Positions 1 through 6,851 of a stretch of DNA of 13,899 bases are shown one piece after another. Below the pieces are notes generated by a model, which did not search any database, had not been told where the DNA came from, and saw nothing but the letters and a program-made list of their open reading frames with translations. The stretch is from contig JAKZTB010000347.1 in assembly GCA_047517345.1 (NCBI GenBank), positions 1 through 13,899 on the forward strand, given 5' to 3'. Made by a program: the position numbers and the translations under genes. Positions within the stretch are counted from its first letter, which is position 1. Every line of letters begins with the position of its first letter. This stretch comes from GCA-2717185 sp047517345. GTDB taxonomy: Bacteria > Pseudomonadota > Alphaproteobacteria > UBA8366 > GCA-2717185.

Positions 1-192
1 GGCGTCAAATCATCCCGTATCTTGAGTGCTGATCCCATGACATCCCCCACATCTGGTGGGAGACCATAGAATCACAATCCGCCATCATCCGCCATCAATG
101 AATATCCCGAGAGTCAATTCAGGCGCTCACTGGTATTATTCATCCTTAGCGGCGAAATCGTACCGCCATTCCTCTTTCGGTGGAACCATAAT

Positions 193-221
193 CGTCGCCG
201 GGACATTGTTTCCCGACGGCG
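193..221 (-). terminator. Possible weak hairpin after the GntR gene
   Basis: An imperfect inverted repeat of about 11 bp lies just past the stop codon of the GntR gene. The arms are at 193-203 and 211-221 with a 7-base loop, one mismatch and one G-T pair. On the minus strand it would form directly downstream of the operon, which is where a terminator is expected. No T-run follows it, so it is at best a weak or Rho-assisted end. The remaining left edge (1-192) shows no convincing gene, only a small CCCAC/GTGGG hairpin near 47-60 and a short tandem repeat around 80-97. Confidence 0.25.
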
Positions 222-233
222 CGGCAGGGTGCC

Positions 234-896
234 TTATACCGGCTCGAACAGCAATTTGAGCCGGGCGCTCTGCGCGTTGTGGATGTGATGGCGGGCGGCG
301 CGTTCGGCCGCCTCCGGGTCGCGGGCGCGGATCGCGTCGGCCAGCGTCCGGTGTTCGCCATGCGCCGTTTCGGCTCGGCCCGGCACCGCCATGGTCGTAC
401 CGCGCATCAGCGCCATGGAATCACGCAGGACATTGGCCGTCTTCAACAGGTAGCGGTTATGGGCGGCGCGGAACAGGGCCTGGTGGAATTGCAGATTGTG
501 CGCGGCCAGCCGGTCCGGATCGTCGAACAAGTCCGCCTCGCGCGCCAGCATGTCGAGCAGCACCGCGATCTCCGCTGCCGAGGCGTGCTGCGCGGCGAGT
601 CCCGCCGCGGTGCCTTCGAGCGCCTCGCGCATGGCGTACAGCTCTATGACCGACTGGTGGTCGAGCTGGACCACGACCATGCCGCGGTGCGGTTCGAAGG
701 CGAGGAAGCCGTCCGCCTCGAGGCGTCGCAGCGCTTCGCGCACCGGCGTGCGGCTGATCTCAAGCTGTTCCGCGACCTCGGCCTCGCGGACCCGCGCGCC
801 GGGCGGCAGCGCGCCCTCGCGAATGTTCGCGCGCAGCCGTTCATAGGCGTACTCGCCCAGCGACGGATAATCCCTTTTGGCGGCATTTGCCGCCAC
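234..896 (-). CDS. GntR-family transcriptional regulator, FCD (FadR-like) subfamily
   Basis: This 220-residue protein is a ligand-responsive DNA-binding regulator. Residues about 14-75 form the winged helix-turn-helix, with the recognition segment EVAEQLEISRTPVREALRRL (40-59) typical of GntR. Residues about 80-215 are the all-helical FCD effector domain. The usual metal-binding set is mostly visible: H138 in LQFH, H182 in EHRTL and H204 in RHHI, but the usual Asp of the D-x-x-F-H motif is Asn (N134). The start is GTG, 1 nt after the stop of the upstream dehydrogenase gene (TGA-c-GTG), with an AAAGG-like ribosome site inside the end of that gene, so the two are probably translationally coupled. 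FCD regulators usually respond to small carboxylic acids and repress their own operon. The tandem TTGTATACAA palindromes in the operon promoter fit that role. The effector cannot be read from sequence. Confidence 0.93.
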   Translation of the reverse strand: MAANAAKRDYPSLGEYAYERLRANIREGALPPGARVREAEVAEQLEISRTPVREALRRLEADGFLAFEPHRGMVVVQLDHQSVIELYAMREALEGTAAGLAAQHASAAEIAVLLDMLAREADLFDDPDRLAAHNLQFHQALFRAAHNRYLLKTANVLRDSMALMRGTTMAVPGRAETAHGEHRTLADAIRARDPEAAERAARHHIHNAQSARLKLLFEPV

Positions 897-897
897 G

Positions 898-2385
898 TCA
901 GCCGCCTTTTGCCCGCTCTCCCGCGCTGTTGCCGGCCATGCGTCCGAAGATGGCGCCGGACATCAGGCCGGTGCCGCCGGGATAGTTGAAGCAGAATACG
1001 CCGCCGACCAGTTCGCCCGCGGCGTAGAGGCCGGGGATCGCGTTCAACTCCATGTCGAGCACGCCGCCGTCTTCGTCGGTGCGCAACCCGCCGAAGGTGA
1101 AGGTGATGCCGCAGGTGATCGCGTAGGCCTCGTAGGGCGGCTCGTCTAGCACGTTGGCCCAGTTCGATTTCGGGATGTCGAGCCCCGTCGTGCCGCGGCC
1201 GTCGAGGACGGCCGGATTGAATTCCACGTCGGTCTGGACCGCCTGGTTGTATGCCGCGACCGTCTTCAGGAACTGGTCCGGGTCGACGCCTTCCAGCTTC
1301 GGTGCCAGCTCCTCCAGCGTGTTGCCGGTCGCCTTGGTGACGCGGCGGATGCGGTATTCGTCGCGCATCATGGCCGTCACCTTCTGGTCGAAGACCTGCC
1401 AGGCCATCATGCCCGGCTGGTTCATGATCTCGCGGCCGTATTTGGCGTAGGTGTAGTTGCGGAAGTCCGCGCCTTCGTCGACGAAGCGCTTGCCCTCGGC
1501 GTTGACCATGATGCCGAGCGGGTAGGAGTGCTTCTGGAAATTGTCGCCGACGGTCAGGTCGCCGGTCTCCGGTGCGTTCAAATCCCAGCCGACTGCGTGG
1601 CAGCCGGACCAGTTGCCGTGCGGCATGGCGCCGATGTCGAGCGCCATCTGGATGCCGCCGCCGGTGTTGAAGCGCGTGCCGCGCACCTTGACCAGCTCCC
1701 AGCCCGGGCCGAGATAGCGCGTGCGCATTTCCGGGTTCGCCTCGAAACCGCCGGACGCCAGGATGACCGAATTGGCGTGGATCTCGCGCACCTTGCCCTT
1801 GTGCTTGACCTTGATCCCGGTGACTTTCTCGTCGTCGTAGAGCAGCGAGAGGCCGCGCGTTTCGTACAGGATCTCGATCCCGTTCTCCGCCGCCGCCTTG
1901 GTCTCCAGCTCGACCAGCCCTTCGCCGCCGCCCCAGGTCTCGACGCACAGCCCGCCCCAGAATTGAAACTTGCCGTCGACCTTGAAGGCCTGCCGTCCGT
2001 AGCTCGGCTGGAATTTGACGCCGCGGCTCTTCATCCACTGCACCGTCTCCAGGCTCTTGGTAACCAATGCCTCGGCCTTGTCCGGGTCGGCGCGGTACTG
2101 GGTCAGCCGGAACAGATCGTCATAGAACTGATCGGTCGTGTAGGTCCCGAAATCCGCGTTGTCGATCTCGTCCTGGGTCAGATCCAGGACGGTCGTCAAA
2201 TCCTGCAGCCCGTCATGCGCGAACCGGATGGCCCCCGCCGTATACCGGCTGTTGCCGCCGGCCTCTTCGACCGGCGCGGCCTCGATCATGACGACCGTCG
2301 CGCCATGCTCCTGGGCGGCGAGGGCGGCGCAGAACGCGGCGTTGCCGGCGCCGAGCACGGCGACGTCGTATTGCGATTCGGACAT
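898..2385 (-). CDS. tcuA: FAD-dependent dehydrogenase, TcuA (tricarballylate dehydrogenase)-like
   Basis: This 495-residue soluble flavoprotein belongs to the FAD-binding family 2 (fumarate reductase/succinate dehydrogenase flavoprotein fold). The N-terminus has the Rossmann FAD motif (VAVLGAGNAAFCAALAA, from residue 8) ending in E35, followed by the GGNSRYTAG segment (43-51) that is characteristic of TcuA-like proteins. The C-terminus has the second FAD contact (IPGLYAAGE, 450-458) and YPGGTGLMSG (468-477). No signal peptide or transmembrane helix is seen. In Salmonella, TcuA oxidises tricarballylate to cis-aconitate and passes electrons to the membrane protein TcuB. No tcuB or tcuC is in the window, so the true substrate could be another carboxylate. 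It is the first gene of an operon with the GntR regulator. A good AAGGAG ribosome site lies 6-7 nt before the ATG. The family call is secure; the substrate-specific name is tentative. Confidence 0.85.
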   Translation of the reverse strand: MSESQYDVAVLGAGNAAFCAALAAQEHGATVVMIEAAPVEEAGGNSRYTAGAIRFAHDGLQDLTTVLDLTQDEIDNADFGTYTTDQFYDDLFRLTQYRADPDKAEALVTKSLETVQWMKSRGVKFQPSYGRQAFKVDGKFQFWGGLCVETWGGGEGLVELETKAAAENGIEILYETRGLSLLYDDEKVTGIKVKHKGKVREIHANSVILASGGFEANPEMRTRYLGPGWELVKVRGTRFNTGGGIQMALDIGAMPHGNWSGCHAVGWDLNAPETGDLTVGDNFQKHSYPLGIMVNAEGKRFVDEGADFRNYTYAKYGREIMNQPGMMAWQVFDQKVTAMMRDEYRIRRVTKATGNTLEELAPKLEGVDPDQFLKTVAAYNQAVQTDVEFNPAVLDGRGTTGLDIPKSNWANVLDEPPYEAYAITCGITFTFGGLRTDEDGGVLDMELNAIPGLYAAGELVGGVFCFNYPGGTGLMSGAIFGRMAGNSAGERAKGG

Positions 2386-2411
2386 GGGGGCTCCTTCGGC
2401 TAGCGATTATG

Positions 2412-2433
2412 ATTGTATACAATTGTATACAAT
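2412..2433. promoter_or_regulatory. Tandem GntR/FCD operator palindromes
   Basis: Two perfect palindromes, TTGTATACAA, sit back to back at 2413-2422 and 2423-2432, so the whole block is also symmetric. FadR/FCD-type GntR proteins typically bind sites of the form TNGTNNACNA, which each unit matches. The 10-bp spacing places two dimers on the same DNA face. The block overlaps the predicted -10 box and start region of the dehydrogenase-regulator promoter, a position that would block transcription. The likely ligand is the GntR protein encoded in the same operon; that pairing is an inference. Confidence 0.75.
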
Positions 2434-2458
2434 TTATAGATTGAAGCAGAATGGTCAA
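2431..2458 (-). promoter_or_regulatory. Predicted promoter of the tcuA-like/GntR operon
   Basis: Reading the minus strand, a -35-like TTGACC (complement of 2453-2458) is followed after 16 nt by a -10-like TAAATT (complement of 2431-2436). The start codon lies about 46 nt downstream of the -10 box. The -10 box touches the tandem TTGTATACAA operators. On the plus strand TTGTAT (2413-2418) and TATAGA (2435-2440), 16 nt apart, could form a weak divergent promoter for the cyclase-OmpA gene, in which case the operator would also cover that one. Both are read by eye against the sigma-70 consensus. Confidence 0.45.
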
Positions 2459-2546
2459 GTGGCTCGGGTTTCAACTGCTCTTGCCAAAGCGTGAAGTGGC
2501 ACCGAAGTGTCAGATCGCGAACATCAGACACTGTGCCTGCGGCCGA

Positions 2547-2566
2547 GCGTGGCAACGCGTGGCAAT
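2547..2566. repeat. Two-copy 10-bp tandem repeat in the leader of the cyclase-OmpA gene
   Basis: Two adjacent units, GCGTGGCAAC and GCGTGGCAAT, differ in one base and lie about 33-52 nt before the chosen ATG. The 10-bp period would fit a regulator contacting one face of the helix, but two copies can also arise by chance. No function is assigned. Confidence 0.35.
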
Positions 2567-2598
2567 TTTCGTTACCCTGCGAAGGCAAGAGGCGTGAT

Positions 2599-5139
2599 AT
2601 GGACTATCGACCCGCCGTCATCCTTTGTGTGGACGCTTCCGGCAGCACCGATCGGTCAAGCCGTGAGTTGATCGACGCCGCGATCGCCGCGCAAAACGGA
2701 AAGCGTATCGAGTCGCCGGACTATGGCGTCCTGGCGGAATTCGCGCTCGCCGCCGTAGCCATACGCGCGGCGCAGGACGCGCATGACGCCGTATCGGTAC
2801 GAAATGCCGGATTGCGGCGGAACCGGCGGACCGTTCTGCGGGTCGGTGTCCATATTGGCGAGGTGACGGTCGATGGCGATGAATTACAAGGCGAAGGCGT
2901 AGACGTCGCCCGCCGCCTGGCGGGAATCGCGGAACCGGGCGGCATTGCCATCTCGGAAGCCACGCACAACCAGGTGCAGGGGCGCGTCAAATTACCGTTC
3001 AAGCGCCTTGAGGATCGAGCCATCGATACACACGGAGGACCGGTTCGCGTATGGCATTGGCAATCCGCGGACCCCGGGGCGGCGGCGAAACAGGCGCCCA
3101 GTTTCATCGCGAAGGCGGTGGCGCTTCTGGATCCGGAAAAGTCGGCTGTCAAGCGGGACCGCGAGACCCAGCGGGAAATCGCCCGGGATGCCGACGACAG
3201 TATGGCGGCGGAGGCCAGCCGCAGCGGAGGCCGCGAGGCCACCTCACAGATAAAGGCGACGGAAACGGCACCCAAAGACGAAGCGGAGAAACCCTTGGAC
3301 CGGGGGGCCGTGCAACGGAAGCCGAAGCCGACGGACCCCGAATATCGCTACAATGCGCTGCTGTTATGGTCGCTGGTATTGCTGATCGGCGCGCTCGTAA
3401 CGTGGTACTACGTGACCCAAGAGTCGGCCGACCCCCGGGTCAGTGCGAGAGAAGATATCGAGGATCCGAGCGGGTTTCTGCGTACCGCGCCTTCCGATCG
3501 GCCGATACAAGGAGATCGGACCAGTCTCGGCGGAACGGCATCAAGCGGACGCGTCGCAGAGCCGGGTGGCGACGCGTTGCCCAAACCGAGCCGGTCAGTG
3601 ATCGACGATTATAACCTGCCACAGCTTACAATTGCGCCGCGCGCTGGAGAGTCGAGTAAGCTCGCCGCCGAACAGTATGGCGGGGGGGCATCCGACGGGA
3701 ACCGGATACGGACTGGTGGCTATCCCTCTTCGCCAAAACCACGTTCGGTTCCTGCGAAGGAGATAAAGAAACTGCTTCCAGAAACGACCGGCGACAAAAT
3801 TACGGAACACATCCTTGCGTTGGCCGATGACTACGACAGCCCTCCGGTCGCCCATGAGAAAATTCCGCACCCCATTCCCGAAACAACGCCTTTGTACGGC
3901 GGCCATACCGCAATCAAAGGCGATCGGGGTACTGCATCACCACCGGAGGTAAGCCATGGGCCGTCGAGCGAATCTGCGGGCCCTGGCCGTGCCGGGCGGT
4001 CGAGTGCTGCGATCGGCGCAGACAATGATGCGAATGCTGGTGGCGGCGCGGGCCTTGCGACCGGCAACGCAGCATCGGCGGAACCCACTGTGCCCGTAAA
4101 TAAGGATAATCAACCGGCGGCGTTGCGGCCGACCGCGCCGACATCGTTGGCGCAACGCGAACCGGTGTCCGGCCGAAAGAATCGGTCTCGGATCAGCGGT
4201 GCGGCCTCGCGGGTCGCTGGCGGCCAGGCCAGTGCGAAAAGTACAGAGTCGGCCGTCAGCGGTCAGACCGGCGGCGGCGCAGGTGCCGGTGGCGGCTCTC
4301 CGGGAGAAAATGGCGGCAAAGGGTCAGGGAGTAGCCGTCAAACCGGGGAGGGCGGTGCGGCCCCCGAAGGCGCCGCCGAACCTGGTGATCGGGCGGAATC
4401 CGGCAGCGGCGATCAATCTGGCGCCGGTAGCGGCGGACAAGCCGGAGGCGGAAGCGCTGGATCGGGCGGCGGTGAGACAGCGGGAGAAGACGGGCCGAAA
4501 CAAAACCTAGCCCTTGCCAGCCCGCCGCATGAGAAACCGGCACGGCGCGAAGACGAGGCGCTGCCCGAAAAAGCGAGTTGTCCAACCAGCGATCCTCAGG
4601 AAACGCAGATCATCGAAGAGGCTCAACGCCGGTGGGAAACCGCGATGAGGATGCGCGCGCCGCCCCGTGTGATCGACGCGATCACAATTGCTGAAACCTT
4701 GCTGCGCGTGCCGGCGACGAAATTGTCTTCGACGGATCCGGTCCAGCCGTGGCGAAGGTTGAGCGAGCCCAATATCAACCTTTCCATTGTCTTCGATTTC
4801 GACCTGGCGACAATAAAGCCGATCGCCCTCGTGCAACTTGAAGAAGTGGGGAAGGCTCTGAAATCTCCGAAACTCAGACCCTTCAAAATGCTGATTGAAG
4901 GGCACACGGACAATGTCGGGTCGGAACAATACAATGAAAGCCGGTCCCTGCGGCGCGCGGCGGCGTCGCGGGAGATGCTTGTGAGTCTATTTTCGATACC
5001 GTCGGATCGGCTGTCGATCAAGGGGATGGGCGAAACGGCTCCCATCGACACGAACGAGACCGCGGCGGGGCGCCATCGCAACCGCCGCGTGACCTTCATC
5101 AACTACGATTTCAGCAAATGCAGCGGTCCGGCGGGGTGA
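2599..5139 (+). CDS. Class III nucleotide-cyclase-like / single TM / OmpA-type peptidoglycan-binding fusion protein
   Basis: This 846-residue protein (counting from the ATG at 2599) has four parts. Residues about 2-155 resemble a class III adenylate/guanylate cyclase catalytic domain: AVILCVDASGS with first metal Asp D12, ELIDAAI, RVGVHIGEVTVDGDELQGEG, and AEPGGIAIS. Residues about 252-271 are one hydrophobic helix (LLLWSLVLLIGALVTWYYV) preceded by many Lys/Arg, giving a cytoplasmic N-terminus. Residues about 275-725 are a low-complexity periplasmic linker, extremely Gly/Ser/Ala-rich at 556-632. Residues about 726-834 are an OmpA/MotB-like domain with HTDNVG (D771) and R786, the pair that holds diaminopimelate in E. 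coli OmpA. The cyclase site looks damaged: the usual GDG second-metal motif reads DYG with one residue missing, and the transition-state Asn is Asp (GVDVARRL), although its Arg remains. The frame is open back to a GTG at 2491, but 2599 has an AAGAGGCG ribosome-like site and starts where the domain starts. Role inferred: a wall-anchored sensor or scaffold. Confidence 0.85.
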   Translation: MDYRPAVILCVDASGSTDRSSRELIDAAIAAQNGKRIESPDYGVLAEFALAAVAIRAAQDAHDAVSVRNAGLRRNRRTVLRVGVHIGEVTVDGDELQGEGVDVARRLAGIAEPGGIAISEATHNQVQGRVKLPFKRLEDRAIDTHGGPVRVWHWQSADPGAAAKQAPSFIAKAVALLDPEKSAVKRDRETQREIARDADDSMAAEASRSGGREATSQIKATETAPKDEAEKPLDRGAVQRKPKPTDPEYRYNALLLWSLVLLIGALVTWYYVTQESADPRVSAREDIEDPSGFLRTAPSDRPIQGDRTSLGGTASSGRVAEPGGDALPKPSRSVIDDYNLPQLTIAPRAGESSKLAAEQYGGGASDGNRIRTGGYPSSPKPRSVPAKEIKKLLPETTGDKITEHILALADDYDSPPVAHEKIPHPIPETTPLYGGHTAIKGDRGTASPPEVSHGPSSESAGPGRAGRSSAAIGADNDANAGGGAGLATGNAASAEPTVPVNKDNQPAALRPTAPTSLAQREPVSGRKNRSRISGAASRVAGGQASAKSTESAVSGQTGGGAGAGGGSPGENGGKGSGSSRQTGEGGAAPEGAAEPGDRAESGSGDQSGAGSGGQAGGGSAGSGGGETAGEDGPKQNLALASPPHEKPARREDEALPEKASCPTSDPQETQIIEEAQRRWETAMRMRAPPRVIDAITIAETLLRVPATKLSSTDPVQPWRRLSEPNINLSIVFDFDLATIKPIALVQLEEVGKALKSPKLRPFKMLIEGHTDNVGSEQYNESRSLRRAAASREMLVSLFSIPSDRLSIKGMGETAPIDTNETAAGRHRNRRVTFINYDFSKCSGPAG

Positions 5140-5146
5140 AAACCCT
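5133..5146. terminator. Small GAAA-loop hairpin between convergent genes
   Basis: GGGGT and ACCCT flank a GAAA tetraloop and overlap the stop codon of the cyclase-OmpA gene. Only 11 bases separate that stop from the stop of the convergent SDR gene. The stem is 5 bp (one pair is G-U) with no T-run, so termination here is speculative. No better terminator is visible between the two genes. Confidence 0.2.
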
Positions 5147-5150
5147 GTCG

Positions 5151-5972
5151 CTATCGGCGTTCCCGTAACAACCGCGTGTACGACTTCTTGTTCGCCCCAT
5201 CGACCAGCAGCGACGCGCCGTTGACGTAGGACGCCCGCGCGGACGCCAGATAGACGATCGTGTCCGCGACGTCCCAGGCGTCGCCCCAGGGGCCGTCCTC
5301 GTGCACGATTTTCTCGCGTCGATTCAGCGCCGCGGCCGGATTGTATTCATTGCCCGCGGCTTCGCGTTCCCATTTCTCGAAACGTTCCTCGGTCACCACG
5401 ACGCCGGGCACGACGCAGTTCACCCTGACGCCGTGCGGGCGGAGTTCGTCGGCGAGGTCGGCGGTGAAGCGGAGTTCGGCGGCCTTGGTGGGGCCGGTGC
5501 AGGTGGAGCCGGGTGGGTTGGCGGTCTGGTAGGCAGTGCGGCCGGCGACGTTGACGATGGCCCCGCCGCTGTTTTCGATCATCATCGGCACGAGGCGCTG
5601 CGACAGGCGGAACTGGGCGAAGAAGTTGATCGCCATGCCGTATTGCAGTTCGTCGTCCGTCACCTCGAGGAAAGGTTTGTAGGTGCCGGTCCCCGCATTG
5701 TTGACCAGCACATCGACCCGGCCGTGCCGGTCCTCGAGCCAGGCGGCGAAGCGGTCGAGTTCGGCGCGTTCGGCCACGTCCAACGCATAGGTATCGATGG
5801 CGACGCCAGTGTCCTTTCCGATATCCGCCGCCGCCTCGGCCAGCGCGGACTCGCGGCGCGCGGCGATGACGACCGTGGCCCCCTCGCGCGCCCACAGGTG
5901 GGCCGTCGCGTAGCCGATGCCCTTGCTGCCGCCCGTGACGACCGCGACCTTGCCGCCTAATTCGAGTTCCAT
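5151..5972 (-). CDS. SDR-family oxidoreductase-like protein with altered catalytic triad
   Basis: This 273-residue protein has the short-chain dehydrogenase/reductase fold. The nucleotide-binding motif VTGGSKGIG is at 12-20, NNAG at 91-94, the active-site Asn is N116 in AINFF, and PG is at 189-190. The ADGANKK-like C-terminal region (SLLVDGANKKSYTR) is the usual SDR ending. The catalytic Ser and Tyr are missing: the Y-x-x-x-K motif reads T-G-P-T-K (T159, K163) and the Ser position 13 residues earlier is T146. K163 and N116 remain. Family members normally use Tyr as the proton donor, so this protein may have an unusual mechanism, weak activity, or a binding role. It is the last gene of the sulfatase-dioxygenase operon, starting 9 nt after the dioxygenase stop, with TAGG as ribosome site. 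The fold is certain; the reaction and substrate are unknown. Confidence 0.9.
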   Translation of the reverse strand: MELELGGKVAVVTGGSKGIGYATAHLWAREGATVVIAARRESALAEAAADIGKDTGVAIDTYALDVAERAELDRFAAWLEDRHGRVDVLVNNAGTGTYKPFLEVTDDELQYGMAINFFAQFRLSQRLVPMMIENSGGAIVNVAGRTAYQTANPPGSTCTGPTKAAELRFTADLADELRPHGVRVNCVVPGVVVTEERFEKWEREAAGNEYNPAAALNRREKIVHEDGPWGDAWDVADTIVYLASARASYVNGASLLVDGANKKSYTRLLRERR

Positions 5973-5981
5973 TCGCGCGAC

Positions 5982-6830
5982 CTAGGCCGCACTGCCGTAA
6001 ATGACCTCTTCCTGGTCGAGCGGCGCGTAGAAGTAGGAGCCCGGGCGGAAGTCATAGCCGAGATCGCCGAGCAGCCGACGCTGGCGCGGGGTGCAGCGGT
6101 CGACGACCTGGGTTATCGAGCCGAAATCGTACCAGCGGACGAACATCTGGCAGTAATTGTAGAGCAGCGTCTTGCGCGCCTTGTTGGCGAGGTTCGGGGA
6201 CGGGCCGTGCCACAGCGCGTGGCTGAACAGGTAGGCGTCGCCGGCCTTGCCGGTCAGCTGTACGGCACCCGGCGTGTGCGGGCCGAGTTCCGAATTGTCC
6301 TCCGGGTAGGGCCGCAGATGGCTGCCGGGGAAGACGGTGAAGTTGCCGCTGTCCGGGCCGGTCACGTCGGAGAGCAGGTACATCGCCTTCATGGCGAGCG
6401 GTCGACTTGTTTCGGTGACGCGGATGCGGCGCAACGCCTCGCCGCCGTCGGTGTGGGTGTAGCCGGGAAAGGTGTCGGTGGCGGCGCGCACGATCGCCTG
6501 CGACATGCTGAACAGGATCCAAGGCCCCATGATGTCGACGATCAGGTCGAACACGCCCGGCCGGTCGATCAGGCTGATGAAGGAGTCGTCATAGGTCAAC
6601 AGGTCGCGCCGGTCCATGAAGCCTTCCGGGTCCTGGTCGTCGGCCCCGTCGAGCCATTTGTAGTGGCCGCGCTGCAATTCGTCCGGGCGCGGTTCGTAGC
6701 CGGGCAAGGCGCGGATCTTGTCAAGCTTGTCGCTGAAGAAGTCGACCTCGGCCGGATTTAGCGCGCCCTCCAGCTGGATGTAGCCGTCGGTCGCCCATTT
6801 GATGCGTTGTTCCTCAGTAAGCGTCTGCAC
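5982..6830 (-). CDS. Phytanoyl-CoA dioxygenase (PhyH)-family Fe(II)/2-oxoglutarate oxygenase
   Basis: This 282-residue protein belongs to the PhyH family of non-heme iron oxygenases, which hydroxylate organic substrates while converting 2-oxoglutarate to succinate and CO2. The iron ligands are visible as H126 and D128 in YTHTDGG and H208 in LWHGPSPN. R219 in NKARKTLLYNY is the likely 2-oxoglutarate anchor. The conserved SGNFTVFPGSHL segment (161-172) is typical of the family. The length is usual and there is no signal peptide, so it acts in the cytoplasm. The start is GTG at 6830, served by AGGATGGA a few bases upstream; an ATG 10 nt earlier is in another frame. It lies 21 nt after the sulfatase and 9 nt before the SDR gene, so the three are probably one operon. 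Family membership does not reveal the substrate; PhyH proteins act on lipids, osmolytes, phosphonates and many natural products. Confidence 0.92.
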   Translation of the reverse strand: MQTLTEEQRIKWATDGYIQLEGALNPAEVDFFSDKLDKIRALPGYEPRPDELQRGHYKWLDGADDQDPEGFMDRRDLLTYDDSFISLIDRPGVFDLIVDIMGPWILFSMSQAIVRAATDTFPGYTHTDGGEALRRIRVTETSRPLAMKAMYLLSDVTGPDSGNFTVFPGSHLRPYPEDNSELGPHTPGAVQLTGKAGDAYLFSHALWHGPSPNLANKARKTLLYNYCQMFVRWYDFGSITQVVDRCTPRQRRLLGDLGYDFRPGSYFYAPLDQEEVIYGSAA

Positions 6831-6851
6831 TGTATTCCATCCTCTAAGCGT

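Noticed and set aside
47..60. CCCAC/GTGGG hairpin near the left edge
   Set aside because: Only about 5 bp of stem and no T-run on either strand; not enough to call a terminator.
56..259. Short plus-strand open frame of 67 codons at the left edge
   Set aside because: No recognisable protein features, no good ribosome site, and it runs into the antisense end of the GntR gene.
644..2038. Long open frame of 464 codons on the minus strand overlapping the dehydrogenase and GntR genes
   Set aside because: It is an Arg-rich alternate frame typical of high-GC coding DNA; the overlapping frames encode clear TcuA-like and GntR proteins.
2491..2598. In-frame N-terminal extension of 36 codons for the cyclase-OmpA protein from a GTG
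   Set aside because: No family similarity in the extension, weak ribosome site, and the cyclase-like domain begins right after the ATG at 2599.
2599..5139. Reading the cyclase-OmpA gene as a MotB-like flagellar stator or Pal/TolR-type protein
   Set aside because: No neighbouring motA, tol or secretion genes, no lipobox, and the large cytoplasmic cyclase-like domain is foreign to those families.
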